Shown: piece after piece, positions 17,142 through 27,088 of the stretch | Layout: every line of letters starts with the position of its first letter | Numbering within the stretch: the stretch's first letter is position 1 | NCBI RefSeq assembly: GCF_900106955.1 | Contig: NZ_FNNI01000004.1 | Coordinates: 1 to 64,000 of the forward strand | Reading direction: 5' to 3' | Source: Aidingimonas halophila | Lineage (GTDB): Bacteria; Pseudomonadota; Gammaproteobacteria; Pseudomonadales; Halomonadaceae | Length of the DNA: 64,000 nt | Position numbers and translations under genes: made by a program | The notes under the pieces: generated by a model | What the model saw: the letters and a program-made list of their open reading frames with translations, nothing else | What the model was told of the DNA's origin: nothing | Databases searched by the model: none

Positions 17142-19043
17142 TCATTCCAGATACGTGTAGCCTTCCAGACCGGCGGTCAGATCGTTCAGGAAACGCTGCT
17201 TTTCATGAGCAGAAAGTGAACTCTTTTCCAGTTGAACCGCCAGTCGCTGACGAAGGACATTGGCATCAAAGTTGACGTAGTCGAGGACATCGCTGACGGT
17301 ATCGCCGTGGATGTGATGGGATAACCGCCATTGCCCGTCGGCGTCTATGGCCGCATCTACCGAATCCGTATCACCGAACAGGTTGTGAAGGTCGCCGAGA
17401 ATTTCCTGATAGGCTCCGACCAAGAAGAATCCCAGTAATTTCTCTTCTCCCTCACGCCACTCCGGGAGCGGCAGCGTGGATTCGATACCCTGTCCATCGA
17501 CATAACTGTCGATACGACCATCTGAATCGCAGGTAATGTCCTGGATAATGCCTCGACGGGTAGGCGTCCGGTCCAGCCCAGTCAAAGGTAGCACCGGAAA
17601 GATCTGCTGTATTCCCCAGACATCGGGCATCGATTGGAACAGAGAGAAGTTGACGAACAGTTTGTCGGCGAGCTTTTCGGCCAATTCGTCAATGATTTCA
17701 CGGTGGGCACGGTTGCGTGGATCGAGAAGTGAACGCAACAGTTCACACGCCGCAAAATAGACCCCCTCGCCTTCGGCCCGGGCGGTGATGTCGGTCAGTC
17801 CCATGACATAACGGTCCTGCAACTCCCCCATTGCCTGGACTAGGTCATGATAGGCCTCAAGAAGCCCCCGGGAGGCTATCATATCGCTAAGGCGTTGATA
17901 TACCCGCCATAACTCATCGACCATGGGATCGCCATTGACGCTAGGCTCGGGCGGATGGACATTGATACGCTCCTCGCTGATCACGTTGGTGATCAGTACG
18001 GCGTGATGGGCGGTGAGCGCACGGCCGGATTCACTGATGACATGCGGATAGGGTAGCTTGGCGTCGTCGCAGGCCTGCCGAAATGCCGAGACCACTTTGC
18101 CGGCATATTCATGCATCGAGTAATTGATCGAGCATTCGTTACGCGAGGAGGTTCCTTCGTAGTCGACTCCCAGGCCGCCACCGACATCCACGGTGTCGAC
18201 CGGTGCCCCTAGTTCGTGCAGGCTTTGATAGAAGCGAGCACATTCCCGTAGTCCGCGCTGGATATCGCGAATATTGGCGATCTGCGATCCCAGATGGAAA
18301 TGGATCAATTGTAGGCTTGAGAGAGAGCCGGTCTCGCGTAAGCGCTCGATGACCTTCAGGATCTGTACGGCCGTGAGACCGAATTTGGATTTCTCGCCTC
18401 CGGTATTCTGCCACTTGCCTCTCCCGACAGAAGATAGCCTGGCTCGGAGCCCGATTCGCGGCGTCACCGCCAGCCGGCTGGCCTCTTCCAGGATCAGTTC
18501 GAGTTCGGAATACTTCTCCACGACGAGGTAGACCCGGTGGCCCAGTTTTTCCCCCATCAGTGCTAACTGGATATATTCACGATCCTTGTAGCCATTGCAG
18601 ACGATGAGTGAGGGGCTGTCGCCGGAAAGCGCCAGTACAGCCAGCAATTCGGGCTTGCTACCGGCTTCCAGGCCCACTCGGTCATGGCCGCGTTCCTGGG
18701 TTGCCAGCACTTCCTCGACGACACGCCGCTGTTGGTTGACCTTGATCGGATAGACGGCCGAATAGCCACCGGAATAGCCCTCACGAGACATGGCATCATC
18801 GAAGGCGGCACACAGTTGTTCGACGCGGTCATGGAGAATATCGGTGAAGCGAATCAGTACCGGGAGACGCAGGTTGGCGGCGCGCACTTCCTCGGTGAGT
18901 GCGGCGAGGGGAAATGCCGGGCCATCGGAATGACTGCCCAGCGGCCTGACCAGTGCATGGCCGTCGTCATCGACGTCGAAGTAGCCACTGCCCCACTGAT
19001 CGATATTATAGATACGACGAGCGTTGGCAGCGGGTGATGTCAT
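17142..19043 (-). CDS. speA: Biosynthetic arginine decarboxylase
   Basis: 633-aa PLP enzyme that decarboxylates arginine to agmatine for putrescine synthesis. The PLP lysine is Lys101 in VYPIKVNQ. The HFHLGSQ and GGGLGVDYEG segments and the C-terminal active-site Cys/Asp region (DITCDSDGRID) fit SpeA. Its start overlaps the srkA stop by four bases (ATGA), so the two are translationally coupled. It converges on the FAH gene with a 16-base gap and no terminator visible. Confidence 0.97.
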   Translation of the reverse strand: MTSPAANARRIYNIDQWGSGYFDVDDDGHALVRPLGSHSDGPAFPLAALTEEVRAANLRLPVLIRFTDILHDRVEQLCAAFDDAMSREGYSGGYSAVYPIKVNQQRRVVEEVLATQERGHDRVGLEAGSKPELLAVLALSGDSPSLIVCNGYKDREYIQLALMGEKLGHRVYLVVEKYSELELILEEASRLAVTPRIGLRARLSSVGRGKWQNTGGEKSKFGLTAVQILKVIERLRETGSLSSLQLIHFHLGSQIANIRDIQRGLRECARFYQSLHELGAPVDTVDVGGGLGVDYEGTSSRNECSINYSMHEYAGKVVSAFRQACDDAKLPYPHVISESGRALTAHHAVLITNVISEERINVHPPEPSVNGDPMVDELWRVYQRLSDMIASRGLLEAYHDLVQAMGELQDRYVMGLTDITARAEGEGVYFAACELLRSLLDPRNRAHREIIDELAEKLADKLFVNFSLFQSMPDVWGIQQIFPVLPLTGLDRTPTRRGIIQDITCDSDGRIDSYVDGQGIESTLPLPEWREGEEKLLGFFLVGAYQEILGDLHNLFGDTDSVDAAIDADGQWRLSHHIHGDTVSDVLDYVNFDANVLRQRLAVQLEKSSLSAHEKQRFLNDLTAGLEGYTYLE

Positions 19044-20002
19044 GCCGGACTCCGTTGGGGTAATGGCAGTGAGCCTTCATTGAGGCGGGTCTTCAGAATC
19101 GTTCGAAACCGCTGAGGGTCATGTGGCGTCAGGTCGTGGGCTGGCGGGTCGACATAGATGACCAATAAACGGGATAGCCAATAACGCAACGCGGTCATGC
19201 GCAGCATCATCGGCCACGCATTGCGCTCGGCATCGGTCAGAGGGCGTTCAGCAATATAGGCTTCTAGAATGGCGTCATGGCGTGCCTTGTCAAGATGCCC
19301 TGCCTCGTCACTCGCCCAGTCGTTGATAACGATGGCAAGATCGAAGAGCAGATCGCCGGTGCAACCATTGTAGAAATCGATGATGCCGCCCAACCGGTCT
19401 CCTTCGAATAGCGTGTTATCGCGGAAGAGGTCGCCATGTATCGCGCCCTGTGGCAATTCCGGGGCATCACCGAAATAGCTCTGATAGGCGTCCACTTCAT
19501 CCGCCATCAAGGCTTGGTCGTCTGGCGACAGATAAACCAGGACACGGTGGTGCATGGCCACTAACCAATGCAGGTCGCGTGGATTGGGGCGATGGCCGTC
19601 AAAATAGCGAGATACGCAATGCATCCGTCCCAGCGTGTGTCCCAAGGCCCGGCATTGAGACAGGTCGGGGGCGCTCGGTGAAGTGCCCGGTAATCTCGGA
19701 AACAACAGTGCGGGGCGGTCGGCGAGACTCTGCAGTGCTATGCCTTGACGATCGTGCACGGGACCCGGTACCGGTAGGCGATGGTCTGCCAGGTAATCGA
19801 GTAGGTCGACGAAGAAAGGCAATTCATCATGATCGCCTTGTTCGAACAGCGTCAGTACGCAGTCGCGCTGGTCGGTGGTAACGAAATACGTGGTATTTTC
19901 GGTACCGCTGGCGACTCCTTCCAGATGGGCCAGCGTACCGATGTCGAAGCGCGATAGAAAGTCGATGACTTGAGTTTCGCTTAGCGGAGTAAATACAGCC
20001 AT
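19040..20002 (-). CDS. srkA: Stress response Ser/Thr kinase (SrkA/RdoA/YihE)
   Basis: 320-aa aminoglycoside-phosphotransferase-fold kinase. HGDLFRDNTLF is the catalytic loop and IIDFYNG the Mg-binding DFG-like motif. In E. coli SrkA counters the MazEF death pathway and acts under envelope stress. ATG 20002 is chosen (start MAVFTPLSE) because GAGAG lies upstream and it fits the family; the frame opens 10 codons earlier. It is first in the srkA-speA pair. Confidence 0.9.
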   Translation of the reverse strand: MAVFTPLSETQVIDFLSRFDIGTLAHLEGVASGTENTTYFVTTDQRDCVLTLFEQGDHDELPFFVDLLDYLADHRLPVPGPVHDRQGIALQSLADRPALLFPRLPGTSPSAPDLSQCRALGHTLGRMHCVSRYFDGHRPNPRDLHWLVAMHHRVLVYLSPDDQALMADEVDAYQSYFGDAPELPQGAIHGDLFRDNTLFEGDRLGGIIDFYNGCTGDLLFDLAIVINDWASDEAGHLDKARHDAILEAYIAERPLTDAERNAWPMMLRMTALRYWLSRLLVIYVDPPAHDLTPHDPQRFRTILKTRLNEGSLPLPQRSPA

Positions 20003-20121
20003 GTGTCTCTCGCCAGGGTTGCCAAGCGGCACATTGTACCGTCTTGTTGCCCTGATGCACGAACCGGATCAATGTTGGTGTTTCGCTATGATGTGCAGTA
20101 CGGCAGTGGCAGGAGACGTGA

Positions 20122-20397
20122 TCAATCATCCTCTTGTAGCCATTGCGGGATTTCGGTGCTTCCGTTCGTCTCGCGTTCGAAGTCGCCATCGCCTTCATGG
20201 TCGACCAAGGTATAGGCGCCTCCCTCTTCAGGAAGAATCTCGATGGCATAAAGCTGGCCCTGATAGCGATATTCACGAATGGTGCGATCATCTTCCTGAC
20301 GTTCGGTGACGTCAGGCTCCTGAGCCAGCACCCAGCATGAACAAGCCAGCAACGTCGTGGTTCCGACGGTGGTGACCAAGGATTTGATGGTGCGCAT
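20122..20397 (-). CDS. DUF2782 periplasmic protein
   Basis: 91 aa with an N-terminal signal peptide (hydrophobic VTTVGTTTLLACSCWVLA, probable cleavage after VLA). A short acidic domain follows with the IREYRYQGQLYAIEILPEEG core of DUF2782. Members are common near polA and srkA-like kinase genes in pseudomonads, as here. Function is unknown. The start is well supported by AGGAGG upstream. Confidence 0.85.
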   Translation of the reverse strand: MRTIKSLVTTVGTTTLLACSCWVLAQEPDVTERQEDDRTIREYRYQGQLYAIEILPEEGGAYTLVDHEGDGDFERETNGSTEIPQWLQEDD

Positions 20398-20457
20398 GAC
20401 GACCTCCTGCCAATAGGCTCGGGGAGTGGTTACCGGTTTGACAACACTGTTTTGAAA

Positions 20458-21651
20458 TCACTTCATTCCGGCATTGATTTTACCCAGAGGACGCCGGGCC
20501 AGGCTCCAGCCGGCGATGATGAATGCCAGCATCCCGATCAGGATAGCCGTGAAATGGGCGCCAAGATCGATGGCGAGCCCTAGAATGGCTGGCGCGATAC
20601 CTGTGGAAAAGACCATGCAGGCGCTTAAGGTGGCGCGCAAGCGTCCCAGATGTTCCGCTCCCCATAGGCGGATGAGAACGCTGGTGGCAATGGCTTCTTG
20701 CATGCCCATCCCCAGGCCACCGCCAATCATTAGCGCCCAGATACTGATATCGCCGCCCAATGTAATGGCGACCATCATTGCCAGGGTGTAGGGAATCAAA
20801 TAGAGCCGAGCAACCCGCGCCGGACCGAGCTTGTCGACCCAACGACCACCAAGTAGTGCACCGGGTAGCTTGGCGATCCCCATGCCGGCCAGCGCCAGAG
20901 CATAAGTGGATAAGGAGGCTCCCAGGTCGGATGTCATCTGGGCTTGATAGATGAACAGGCCGGTCATTGTGATGGGCAGCGCCATCAGCAATGGCAATAT
21001 CTGCCAGAAGTGACGTTCGCGGAACGGACTGGGCCCCTCTCGGCGTTTTTGCCGGTTCGGCCTGGCGCCGGGAGCCGCTGGCCAAGGACCACGTAGAAGC
21101 AGGGGGAGCCACAGGCAAAGGAGCGCGGCGCCGAATATCCACCAAATGAGGCGCCATTCGAACCAGATCAATAACGTGGCGATCAGCGGAGGGAGGGCGA
21201 TTTCTCCCAGAGGGATGCCCAGGTTCACCAGTCCCAGAGCGCGCCCTCGATTTCGGGTAAACTCGCGCCCTGCCAAGGTATTGCCCAGGTGTGTCATCAT
21301 GCCCTGTCCACAGAACCGGACCAGCCCCAGAGCAATAAGTCCCACTGCCCACCAAGGAGACAGGGTCAATATCAGGACACCGGCTGTCATGGCGATCAAC
21401 GTGGTCAATGCAAAACGGCGGGGGGGAATCCAGTCGATGCTGGGGCCGATACGGAGCATGGCGAAGCCGGCGCATAGTGTCACGATGGCGTAGGCTGTAC
21501 CGAACTGGCCTGCACTGAATCCGAGATGTTCGGAGATTGGCGCCTGAAACAACCCCACGAAATAGCTCTGTCCCAGGCTTGAGGAAAACAAGGCCAGGAA
21601 AGCGATGCTAAGCAGTTGCTTGTGGTCACGCAGGAGGCTTCGATACCCCAT
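20458..21651 (-). CDS. Major facilitator superfamily transporter
   Basis: 397-aa inner-membrane protein with about 12 hydrophobic segments in two halves and a charged central loop rich in Arg and Pro (near residues 188-212). The first half has GPSIDWIPPRRFAL and the second GGRWVDKLGPARVA, both forms of the MFS loop motif. The N-terminal FSSSLGQSYFVGLF resembles oxalate/formate-antiporter-like or NarK-side MFS groups, but no substrate can be assigned. It is divergent from polA. Confidence 0.88.
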   Translation of the reverse strand: MGYRSLLRDHKQLLSIAFLALFSSSLGQSYFVGLFQAPISEHLGFSAGQFGTAYAIVTLCAGFAMLRIGPSIDWIPPRRFALTTLIAMTAGVLILTLSPWWAVGLIALGLVRFCGQGMMTHLGNTLAGREFTRNRGRALGLVNLGIPLGEIALPPLIATLLIWFEWRLIWWIFGAALLCLWLPLLLRGPWPAAPGARPNRQKRREGPSPFRERHFWQILPLLMALPITMTGLFIYQAQMTSDLGASLSTYALALAGMGIAKLPGALLGGRWVDKLGPARVARLYLIPYTLAMMVAITLGGDISIWALMIGGGLGMGMQEAIATSVLIRLWGAEHLGRLRATLSACMVFSTGIAPAILGLAIDLGAHFTAILIGMLAFIIAGWSLARRPLGKINAGMK

Positions 21652-21785
21652 ATGTCTCCTTAATCGGACTCCGTTCCCAGTGACAATGGAGAGATATTTT
21701 ATCAGGCTTGGCCGCTTCGTGCCTGACGAGACACGGTCGACTGCGTATCATGAATTGAATTGCTGCATTCAAGGAAGGTAACGCC

Positions 21786-24551
21786 ATGGCCGACAGTCCC
21801 ATCGTCCTCGTTGACGGTTCGTCATACCTGTATCGCGCTTTTCACGCCTTGCCGCCACTGACGGCGTCCAATGGTCAGCCGACGGGAGCAGTGAAAGGGG
21901 TGCTCAGCATGCTGAAGCGCTTGCTCAAGGATTACCCGCAGAGTCCCATGGCCGTCGTTTTCGATGCCAAGGGCAAGACCTTCCGTGACGAACTGTTCGA
22001 GGAGTACAAGGCGCAACGCCCTCCCATGCCCGATGATCTCAAGGCTCAGGTCAAGCCACTACACGAATGTGTCAGGGCGCTCGGGCTACCGTTGCTCTGT
22101 ATCGAAGGCGTCGAGGCTGATGACGTGATCGGGACCCTTGCCCGGCACGCCACTGAAGCCGGCCGAGACGCCGTCATCTCCACGGGTGACAAGGACATGG
22201 CCCAACTCGTCAATGGGCATATCACTCTGGTCAATACCATGAAGGGCGAGACACTGGATAGCGAGGGCGTAAAAGAGAAGTTTGGCTTGCCACCTTCATT
22301 GATTATCGATTTTTTAGCCTTGATGGGTGACAAGATTGACAATATCCCCGGTGTGCCCGGCGTCGGTGAAAAGACGGCCCTGGCACTGCTGCAGGACATC
22401 GGTGGACTCGACACCCTGTATGCCGATCTGGACAAAATCACTACCTTGAGTGTGCGCGGAGCCAAGAGTCTGCCCAAGAAGCTTGAGGCGCATCGCGATC
22501 AGGCGTTTCTCTCGTACCAGTTGGCCACCATCAAGACCGATTGCGAATTGCCGGTGGGGTTGAGTGATCTCGACGTGGCCAAGCCGGATCGCGACCGTTT
22601 GCTCGAACTCTATCGTGATCTTGAATTCAAGGGGTGGCTGGCAGAGCTCCTTGAAGGCCAGGACGAGGGAGTCGATGATATCTCGGGCGGACAGGCCGTA
22701 AGCGAAGGCTCCAGCCAGGATAACGATCCTGCCTCATCGGCCGAACGTCGGGATGTCATGATTCTGACTCGGGATGAGTTGGACGCCTGGGTCAAATGTC
22801 TCCATGAAGTCGATACGTTCTGCTTCGATCTGGAGACCACCAGTCTCGATTACATGGAAGCGGCCATCGTCGGGATAGGCATTGCGATCGAGCGCGGTGA
22901 GGCCGCCTATATACCGGTGGCGCATGATTATCTCGATGCCCCGGTCCAGCTCGACCGCCAACTCGTGCTGGATACGCTGAAACCGCTTTGGGAAGATGAC
23001 CGTAAAGCCAAGATCGGGCAGAATCTCAAGTATGATATCTCCGTGCTGGCCAATTACGGCATCGACGTTGCGGGCGCTCTGGATGACACCATGCTGGAGT
23101 CCTATGTGCTCAACTCCACGGCCACGCGTCATGATATGAACTCTCTCGCACTCAAGTACCTGGGAGAGACGACCATTCATTTCGAGGATATCGCCGGCAA
23201 GGGGGCAAAGCAGCTTACCTTCAACCAGGTCGACCTGGAGCAGGCGCTGCCTTATGCCTGTGAAGATGTCGATATTACCATACGCCTTCATCATGAGTTG
23301 CGTCCCCGCGTGGAGGCCGAAGGGCGCCTCGCTGACGTGCTCGATACTCTGGAGCGGCCGCTGATCAAGGTCCTTTCGCGAATAGAGCGCAATGGCGTGG
23401 CATTGGATACCCAGCGGCTGCAGTCGCAGAGCCAGGAGCTGGCGTCACGCATCCACGACATTGAGGGGAAGGCGTTCGAACTGGCCGGCCGTGAGTTCAA
23501 CCTGGGGTCCCCCAAGCAGCTTGGTCAGATTCTCTTCGAAGAGCAAAAGATTCCCGTGATTAAAAAGACCCCCAAGGGAGCTCCTTCCACGGCTGAATCA
23601 GTGCTGGAAGAACTGGCACTGGACTATCCCTTGCCAAAGCTCATCATGGAGCATCGAGGACTGTCGAAGCTCAAGTCGACATACACGGACAAGCTGCCTC
23701 AGTTGGTCAGTGCCAAGACCGGACGATTGCATACCAGCTATCATCAAGCGGTCACAGCAACTGGCCGACTGTCGTCGAGTGATCCCAACCTGCAGAACAT
23801 TCCTGTTCGTACCGACGAGGGCCGAAAGATTCGTCAAGCCTTCGTGGCTCGCCCCGGCTATCGTATCGTGGCGGCCGACTACTCTCAGATCGAGTTACGT
23901 ATCATGGCGCATCTTTCCGAGGACAAGGGGTTACTTGACGCGTTTGCCAATGATCTCGACATCCATGCGGCAACGGCGGCTGAGGTCTTCGGCATCGATA
24001 TGGAGAAGGTCTCCAGCGATCAGCGGCGTAGTGCCAAGGCCATCAACTTCGGCCTGATCTATGGGATGAGTGCCTGGGGACTCTCTCGCCAGCTCCATAT
24101 CGAACGCAATCAGGCTCAAACGTATATCGACCGCTATTTCGACCGTTATCCGGGAGTCGCTCGCTATATGGAGCGGATTCGTTCCCGAGCGGCCGAGGAT
24201 GGCTTTGTCGAAACGGTGTTCGGTCGGCGGCTCTATCTGCCTGAGATCAAAGCACAGAACCATGCGCGCCGGCAGGCAGCGGAGCGCACTGCCATCAATG
24301 CGCCCATGCAAGGCACGGCTGCCGATGTCATCAAGCGGGCAATGATTGATGTCGATCACTGGTTGCGGCAGTCGGACTTCGATGCCTGGATGGTGATGCA
24401 AGTCCATGACGAACTAGTTTTCGAAGTCAGGGACAACCAGGTCGATGACTTCACCGGTACCGTGACGTCTCTCATGCGGGATGCCGCTGAACTCAAAGTG
24501 CCTCTGATCGTTGAGGCCGAAAGTGGGGCCAACTGGGACGAAGCGCACTGA
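21786..24551 (+). CDS. polA: DNA polymerase I
   Basis: 921 aa, full length. The domains in order are the N-terminal 5'-3' exonuclease (residues about 1-290), the 3'-5' exonuclease (from about 315, with intact Asp-x-Glu in CFDLETTSLD) and the polymerase. Polymerase motifs A (DYSQIELRIMAHLS), B (RRSAKAINFGLIYG) and C (VHDELVFEV) are all present. It functions in Okazaki maturation and repair. The monocistronic gene is bounded by a divergent MFS gene and a convergent iron-binding protein gene. Confidence 0.98.
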   Translation: MADSPIVLVDGSSYLYRAFHALPPLTASNGQPTGAVKGVLSMLKRLLKDYPQSPMAVVFDAKGKTFRDELFEEYKAQRPPMPDDLKAQVKPLHECVRALGLPLLCIEGVEADDVIGTLARHATEAGRDAVISTGDKDMAQLVNGHITLVNTMKGETLDSEGVKEKFGLPPSLIIDFLALMGDKIDNIPGVPGVGEKTALALLQDIGGLDTLYADLDKITTLSVRGAKSLPKKLEAHRDQAFLSYQLATIKTDCELPVGLSDLDVAKPDRDRLLELYRDLEFKGWLAELLEGQDEGVDDISGGQAVSEGSSQDNDPASSAERRDVMILTRDELDAWVKCLHEVDTFCFDLETTSLDYMEAAIVGIGIAIERGEAAYIPVAHDYLDAPVQLDRQLVLDTLKPLWEDDRKAKIGQNLKYDISVLANYGIDVAGALDDTMLESYVLNSTATRHDMNSLALKYLGETTIHFEDIAGKGAKQLTFNQVDLEQALPYACEDVDITIRLHHELRPRVEAEGRLADVLDTLERPLIKVLSRIERNGVALDTQRLQSQSQELASRIHDIEGKAFELAGREFNLGSPKQLGQILFEEQKIPVIKKTPKGAPSTAESVLEELALDYPLPKLIMEHRGLSKLKSTYTDKLPQLVSAKTGRLHTSYHQAVTATGRLSSSDPNLQNIPVRTDEGRKIRQAFVARPGYRIVAADYSQIELRIMAHLSEDKGLLDAFANDLDIHAATAAEVFGIDMEKVSSDQRRSAKAINFGLIYGMSAWGLSRQLHIERNQAQTYIDRYFDRYPGVARYMERIRSRAAEDGFVETVFGRRLYLPEIKAQNHARRQAAERTAINAPMQGTAADVIKRAMIDVDHWLRQSDFDAWMVMQVHDELVFEVRDNQVDDFTGTVTSLMRDAAELKVPLIVEAESGANWDEAH

Positions 24552-24571
24552 GTCTACCGGCGCTGTTGCAT

Positions 24572-24601
24572 GAAAAGGCCCGCGGGGTCCACCGCGGGCC
24601 T
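24572..24601 (-). terminator. Terminator of the iron-binding protein gene
   Basis: A 10-bp perfect GC-rich stem (24576-24585 with 24592-24601), followed on the minus strand by TTTT. It lies 29 bases past the stop of the substrate-binding gene and between two convergent genes. The plus side has no T run, so it should act mainly on the minus strand. Confidence 0.8.
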
Positions 24602-24629
24602 GTAGGTCAGGGCGAAGCCTGAGCGCTGA

Positions 24630-25658
24630 TCAACGCCAGCCGACGCGATCGAAGATACGCACCGCCTCGGGATTATTCTCACCGAGTTTGCTGATATTGA
24701 TGTCATCCTTCTTGAAGTCACCCCAGGATTCGAGCACCGGGTCCTTCTTGATGCCTTCCACGACCGGGAATTCATTGTTGCCGGAGGCGAAGGCTTCCTG
24801 TGCTTCATCGGAGGCGAGAAACTCAAGGAACGCGATAGCGTTGTCGCGATTGGGCGCTCCCTCGACGACACCTGCACCGCCAACGTTCACGTGTGCGCCG
24901 CGGCCATCCTGATTGGGGAAGATGATGCCAACCTTGCGGGCAGCCTCACGCTCGGCGTCATCGTCGGATTTGAGCAACCGGACATAATAATAGTGGTTGG
25001 CTACAGCGATATCGCACTCGCCGCTGGCAACACCGAGGATTTGATCGGTATCCCCCCCTTCGGGGTCGCGCGCGAAATTATCGACGACACCCTGAGCCCA
25101 TTCTTCCGCCTCTTCGGTACCGTGATGGCCAATCATGGATGCCAGAAGGGACTGATTGTAGATATTATTGGACGAACGAATACAGACGCTGTCCTCGAAG
25201 CGGGGATCGGCAAGATCTTCATAGCTTTCGATCTCACCAGGATCGACATTATCGCGATTATAGTAGATCGCACGTACACGTTGGCTGAAGCCGAACCATT
25301 GACCGTCGGGATGACGCATGGAATCGGGCAGCCGCTCATTGAGCTCGTCGGATTCGATACCCTGAAAGATGCCTTCCTGCTCGGCACGCCACAGGCGACC
25401 AGCATCGACGGTCATCATGACATCGGCTGGACTCGCTTCCCCTTCCCGCTCGATGCGTTCGATGAGCTGATCCGAATCGCCTTCGAGCACGTTGACTTCG
25501 ATGCCGGTACGTTCGGTGAAGGCGTCATAGAGGGCTTCATCCGAATCATAGTGACGAGCGGAATAGAGATTGAGTTCATCGGCCGAGACGGTGGTAGCAA
25601 AGGCGGAACCCGCCAGCAGTGCGGTCAAGGGAATCGATAAACGATAGTGGTTGAGCAT
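24630..25658 (-). CDS. Fe(3+) ABC transporter substrate-binding protein
   Basis: 342-aa periplasmic ferric-binding protein of the FbpA/FutA/AfuA class. A signal peptide ends around TTVSADE. The mature start LNLYSARHYDSDEALYDAF and the tyrosine-rich iron ligands (VANHYYYVRLL) are typical. Starts at 25658 and 25670 are both possible; 25658 has AGG at a workable distance. It binds Fe(III) and delivers it to the permease encoded 1.3 kb away on the same strand, with the ATPase gene divergent between them. A Fur-box-like site lies just upstream. Confidence 0.93.
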   Translation of the reverse strand: MLNHYRLSIPLTALLAGSAFATTVSADELNLYSARHYDSDEALYDAFTERTGIEVNVLEGDSDQLIERIEREGEASPADVMMTVDAGRLWRAEQEGIFQGIESDELNERLPDSMRHPDGQWFGFSQRVRAIYYNRDNVDPGEIESYEDLADPRFEDSVCIRSSNNIYNQSLLASMIGHHGTEEAEEWAQGVVDNFARDPEGGDTDQILGVASGECDIAVANHYYYVRLLKSDDDAEREAARKVGIIFPNQDGRGAHVNVGGAGVVEGAPNRDNAIAFLEFLASDEAQEAFASGNNEFPVVEGIKKDPVLESWGDFKKDDINISKLGENNPEAVRIFDRVGWR

Positions 25659-25712
25659 CTTGAGCCTCATGGGTTGTTGTGGCTGTGTGGAGTATTGCAC
25701 GGTGCAAATGAA

Positions 25713-25727
25713 CAATAATAATTAGCA
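25713..25727. promoter_or_regulatory. Candidate Fur box
   Basis: On the minus strand this 15-base site reads TGCTAATTATTATTG, matching the 7-1-7 Fur consensus TGATAAT-N-ATTATCA at 12 of 14 defined positions by hand comparison. It lies 55 bases upstream of the ferric-binding protein start and 182 bases from the divergent ATPase start. Iron repression is inferred. Confidence 0.55.
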
Positions 25728-25909
25728 TTTCGTGTTTCGCATTGAACATCCTTGGATGACGACCGTCAACCTCTATCGGCTAAAAGCGGGGGTTGCCAAG
25801 AGGTAACGACAATGGAGCAAAGCCAATACGGGACAGATTGACTCGTATTAGCATTGGCAGCGCGATACCATGCAGTTTGCCGTCAATGGATTAGTTGTGT
25901 GCCCAGCCG

Positions 25910-27088
25910 ATGATTTCCCGATCCGAAGCGAACCGTCGCCAAGCGACACCGTCACCTGCCCGAGTGCTCTCCATGCAGCACATTCATCACCGTTACGGAA
26001 AACTCGAGGCGGTGCATGATGTCAGCTTGGACGTTCATTCGGGGGAGGTGGTATGCCTTTTGGGGCCATCTGGATGCGGTAAAACCACCCTGTTGCGTAT
26101 TGCCGCAGGCCTGGAGGACGTTCAACAAGGGAGTGTGGCGATCAATGATCACTCAGTGGCTGCGTCGGGCCACCGATCTCTGCCGCCGGAGAAACGCAAT
26201 GTCGGCCTGGCATTTCAGGATTCGGCACTGTTTCCCCATCTCCGCGTCATCGAGAACGTCACTTTCGGTATCAAGTCCCAACCGAGTGGCCAACGACGTC
26301 AACGGGCGCTGGACCTGTTGGAACAGCTTGGCATGGCGCGGTATGCCAATGCTTACCCGCATACCTTGTCGGGAGGCCAGCAACAGCGGGTTGCTCTGGC
26401 TCGTGCGTTGGCACCGGAGCCACAGGTGATGTTACTGGATGAGCCGTTTTCCAGTCTGGACGCACGGCTGCGCGACAGAATTCGTGATGACACCCTGCAT
26501 GTTCTCAAGCGAGCTGGTGCGGGAACGTTACTGGTGACGCACGACCCGGAAGAGGCGATGTTCATGGCCGATCGTATCGCCTTGATGAAGGCGGGGCGTG
26601 TCGTACAGATCGGCACACCGCGGGAGCTTTATTGCTATCCGCGGGATCCCTTCGTCGTGACGTTCTTCGGTGATGTCAACGAGTTGAGCGGCCGTGTCCA
26701 GGGGGGGGGCGTTCAAACCCCTTTGGGACCAGTCGATGCGGGGGGATTGCCTGATGGGGCGTGTGCTCAGGTATTGATTCGCCCCGAAGCCCTGCATGTG
26801 GCCGAACTCCCTGAATCGGGGACATCTCATCGGTACAGCCACGTGATCATGGCGAAATTGCTGGGCAGGACCAGTTTGTTACATATTTGTGCTCATGGTC
26901 AGACGGGCCAGGAAGCGCACCTTCATGCCCGTGTTCCCGGTGTCTTTCTGCCGGCGGAGGGGCAGCCGATCTCGATTCGGCTCGATCCGTCACAAGTCTT
27001 CGTCTTTCCGGCGGCTACCGGGGCGCGAGCGGCGCATGGCGGCACTCAGGAAGATTACCGGGAGTATGCCCACAGCGACGATGGCTAG
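25910..27088 (+). CDS. Iron(III) ABC transporter ATP-binding protein
   Basis: 392-aa FbpC/AfuC-type ATPase. Walker A is GPSGCGKTT, the signature is LSGGQQQRVALARAL, Walker B is VMLLDEPFSSLD, and the H-loop is LLVTHDPEEAM. A C-terminal TOBE-like regulatory domain follows. The N-terminus before VLSMQHIHHRYGK is about 20 residues longer than usual, and the start is uncertain (25910 ATG; TTG 25895 also open). It is divergent from the binding protein and overlaps the 3' end of the convergent permease by 99 bases. Confidence 0.9.
   Translation: MISRSEANRRQATPSPARVLSMQHIHHRYGKLEAVHDVSLDVHSGEVVCLLGPSGCGKTTLLRIAAGLEDVQQGSVAINDHSVAASGHRSLPPEKRNVGLAFQDSALFPHLRVIENVTFGIKSQPSGQRRQRALDLLEQLGMARYANAYPHTLSGGQQQRVALARALAPEPQVMLLDEPFSSLDARLRDRIRDDTLHVLKRAGAGTLLVTHDPEEAMFMADRIALMKAGRVVQIGTPRELYCYPRDPFVVTFFGDVNELSGRVQGGGVQTPLGPVDAGGLPDGACAQVLIRPEALHVAELPESGTSHRYSHVIMAKLLGRTSLLHICAHGQTGQEAHLHARVPGVFLPAEGQPISIRLDPSQVFVFPAATGARAAHGGTQEDYREYAHSDDG

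Noticed and set aside
20480-21475. 331-codon open frame on the same strand as the MFS gene in another frame
   Set aside because: Composition is shadow-like (Arg, His, Ser, Pro) and the MFS frame has clear membrane segments.
24891-25640. 249-codon frame antisense to the ferric-binding protein, hydrophobic-looking
   Set aside because: Reverse of a frame with a signal peptide and iron-binding motifs; hydrophobicity arises from antisense of Asp/Asn codons.
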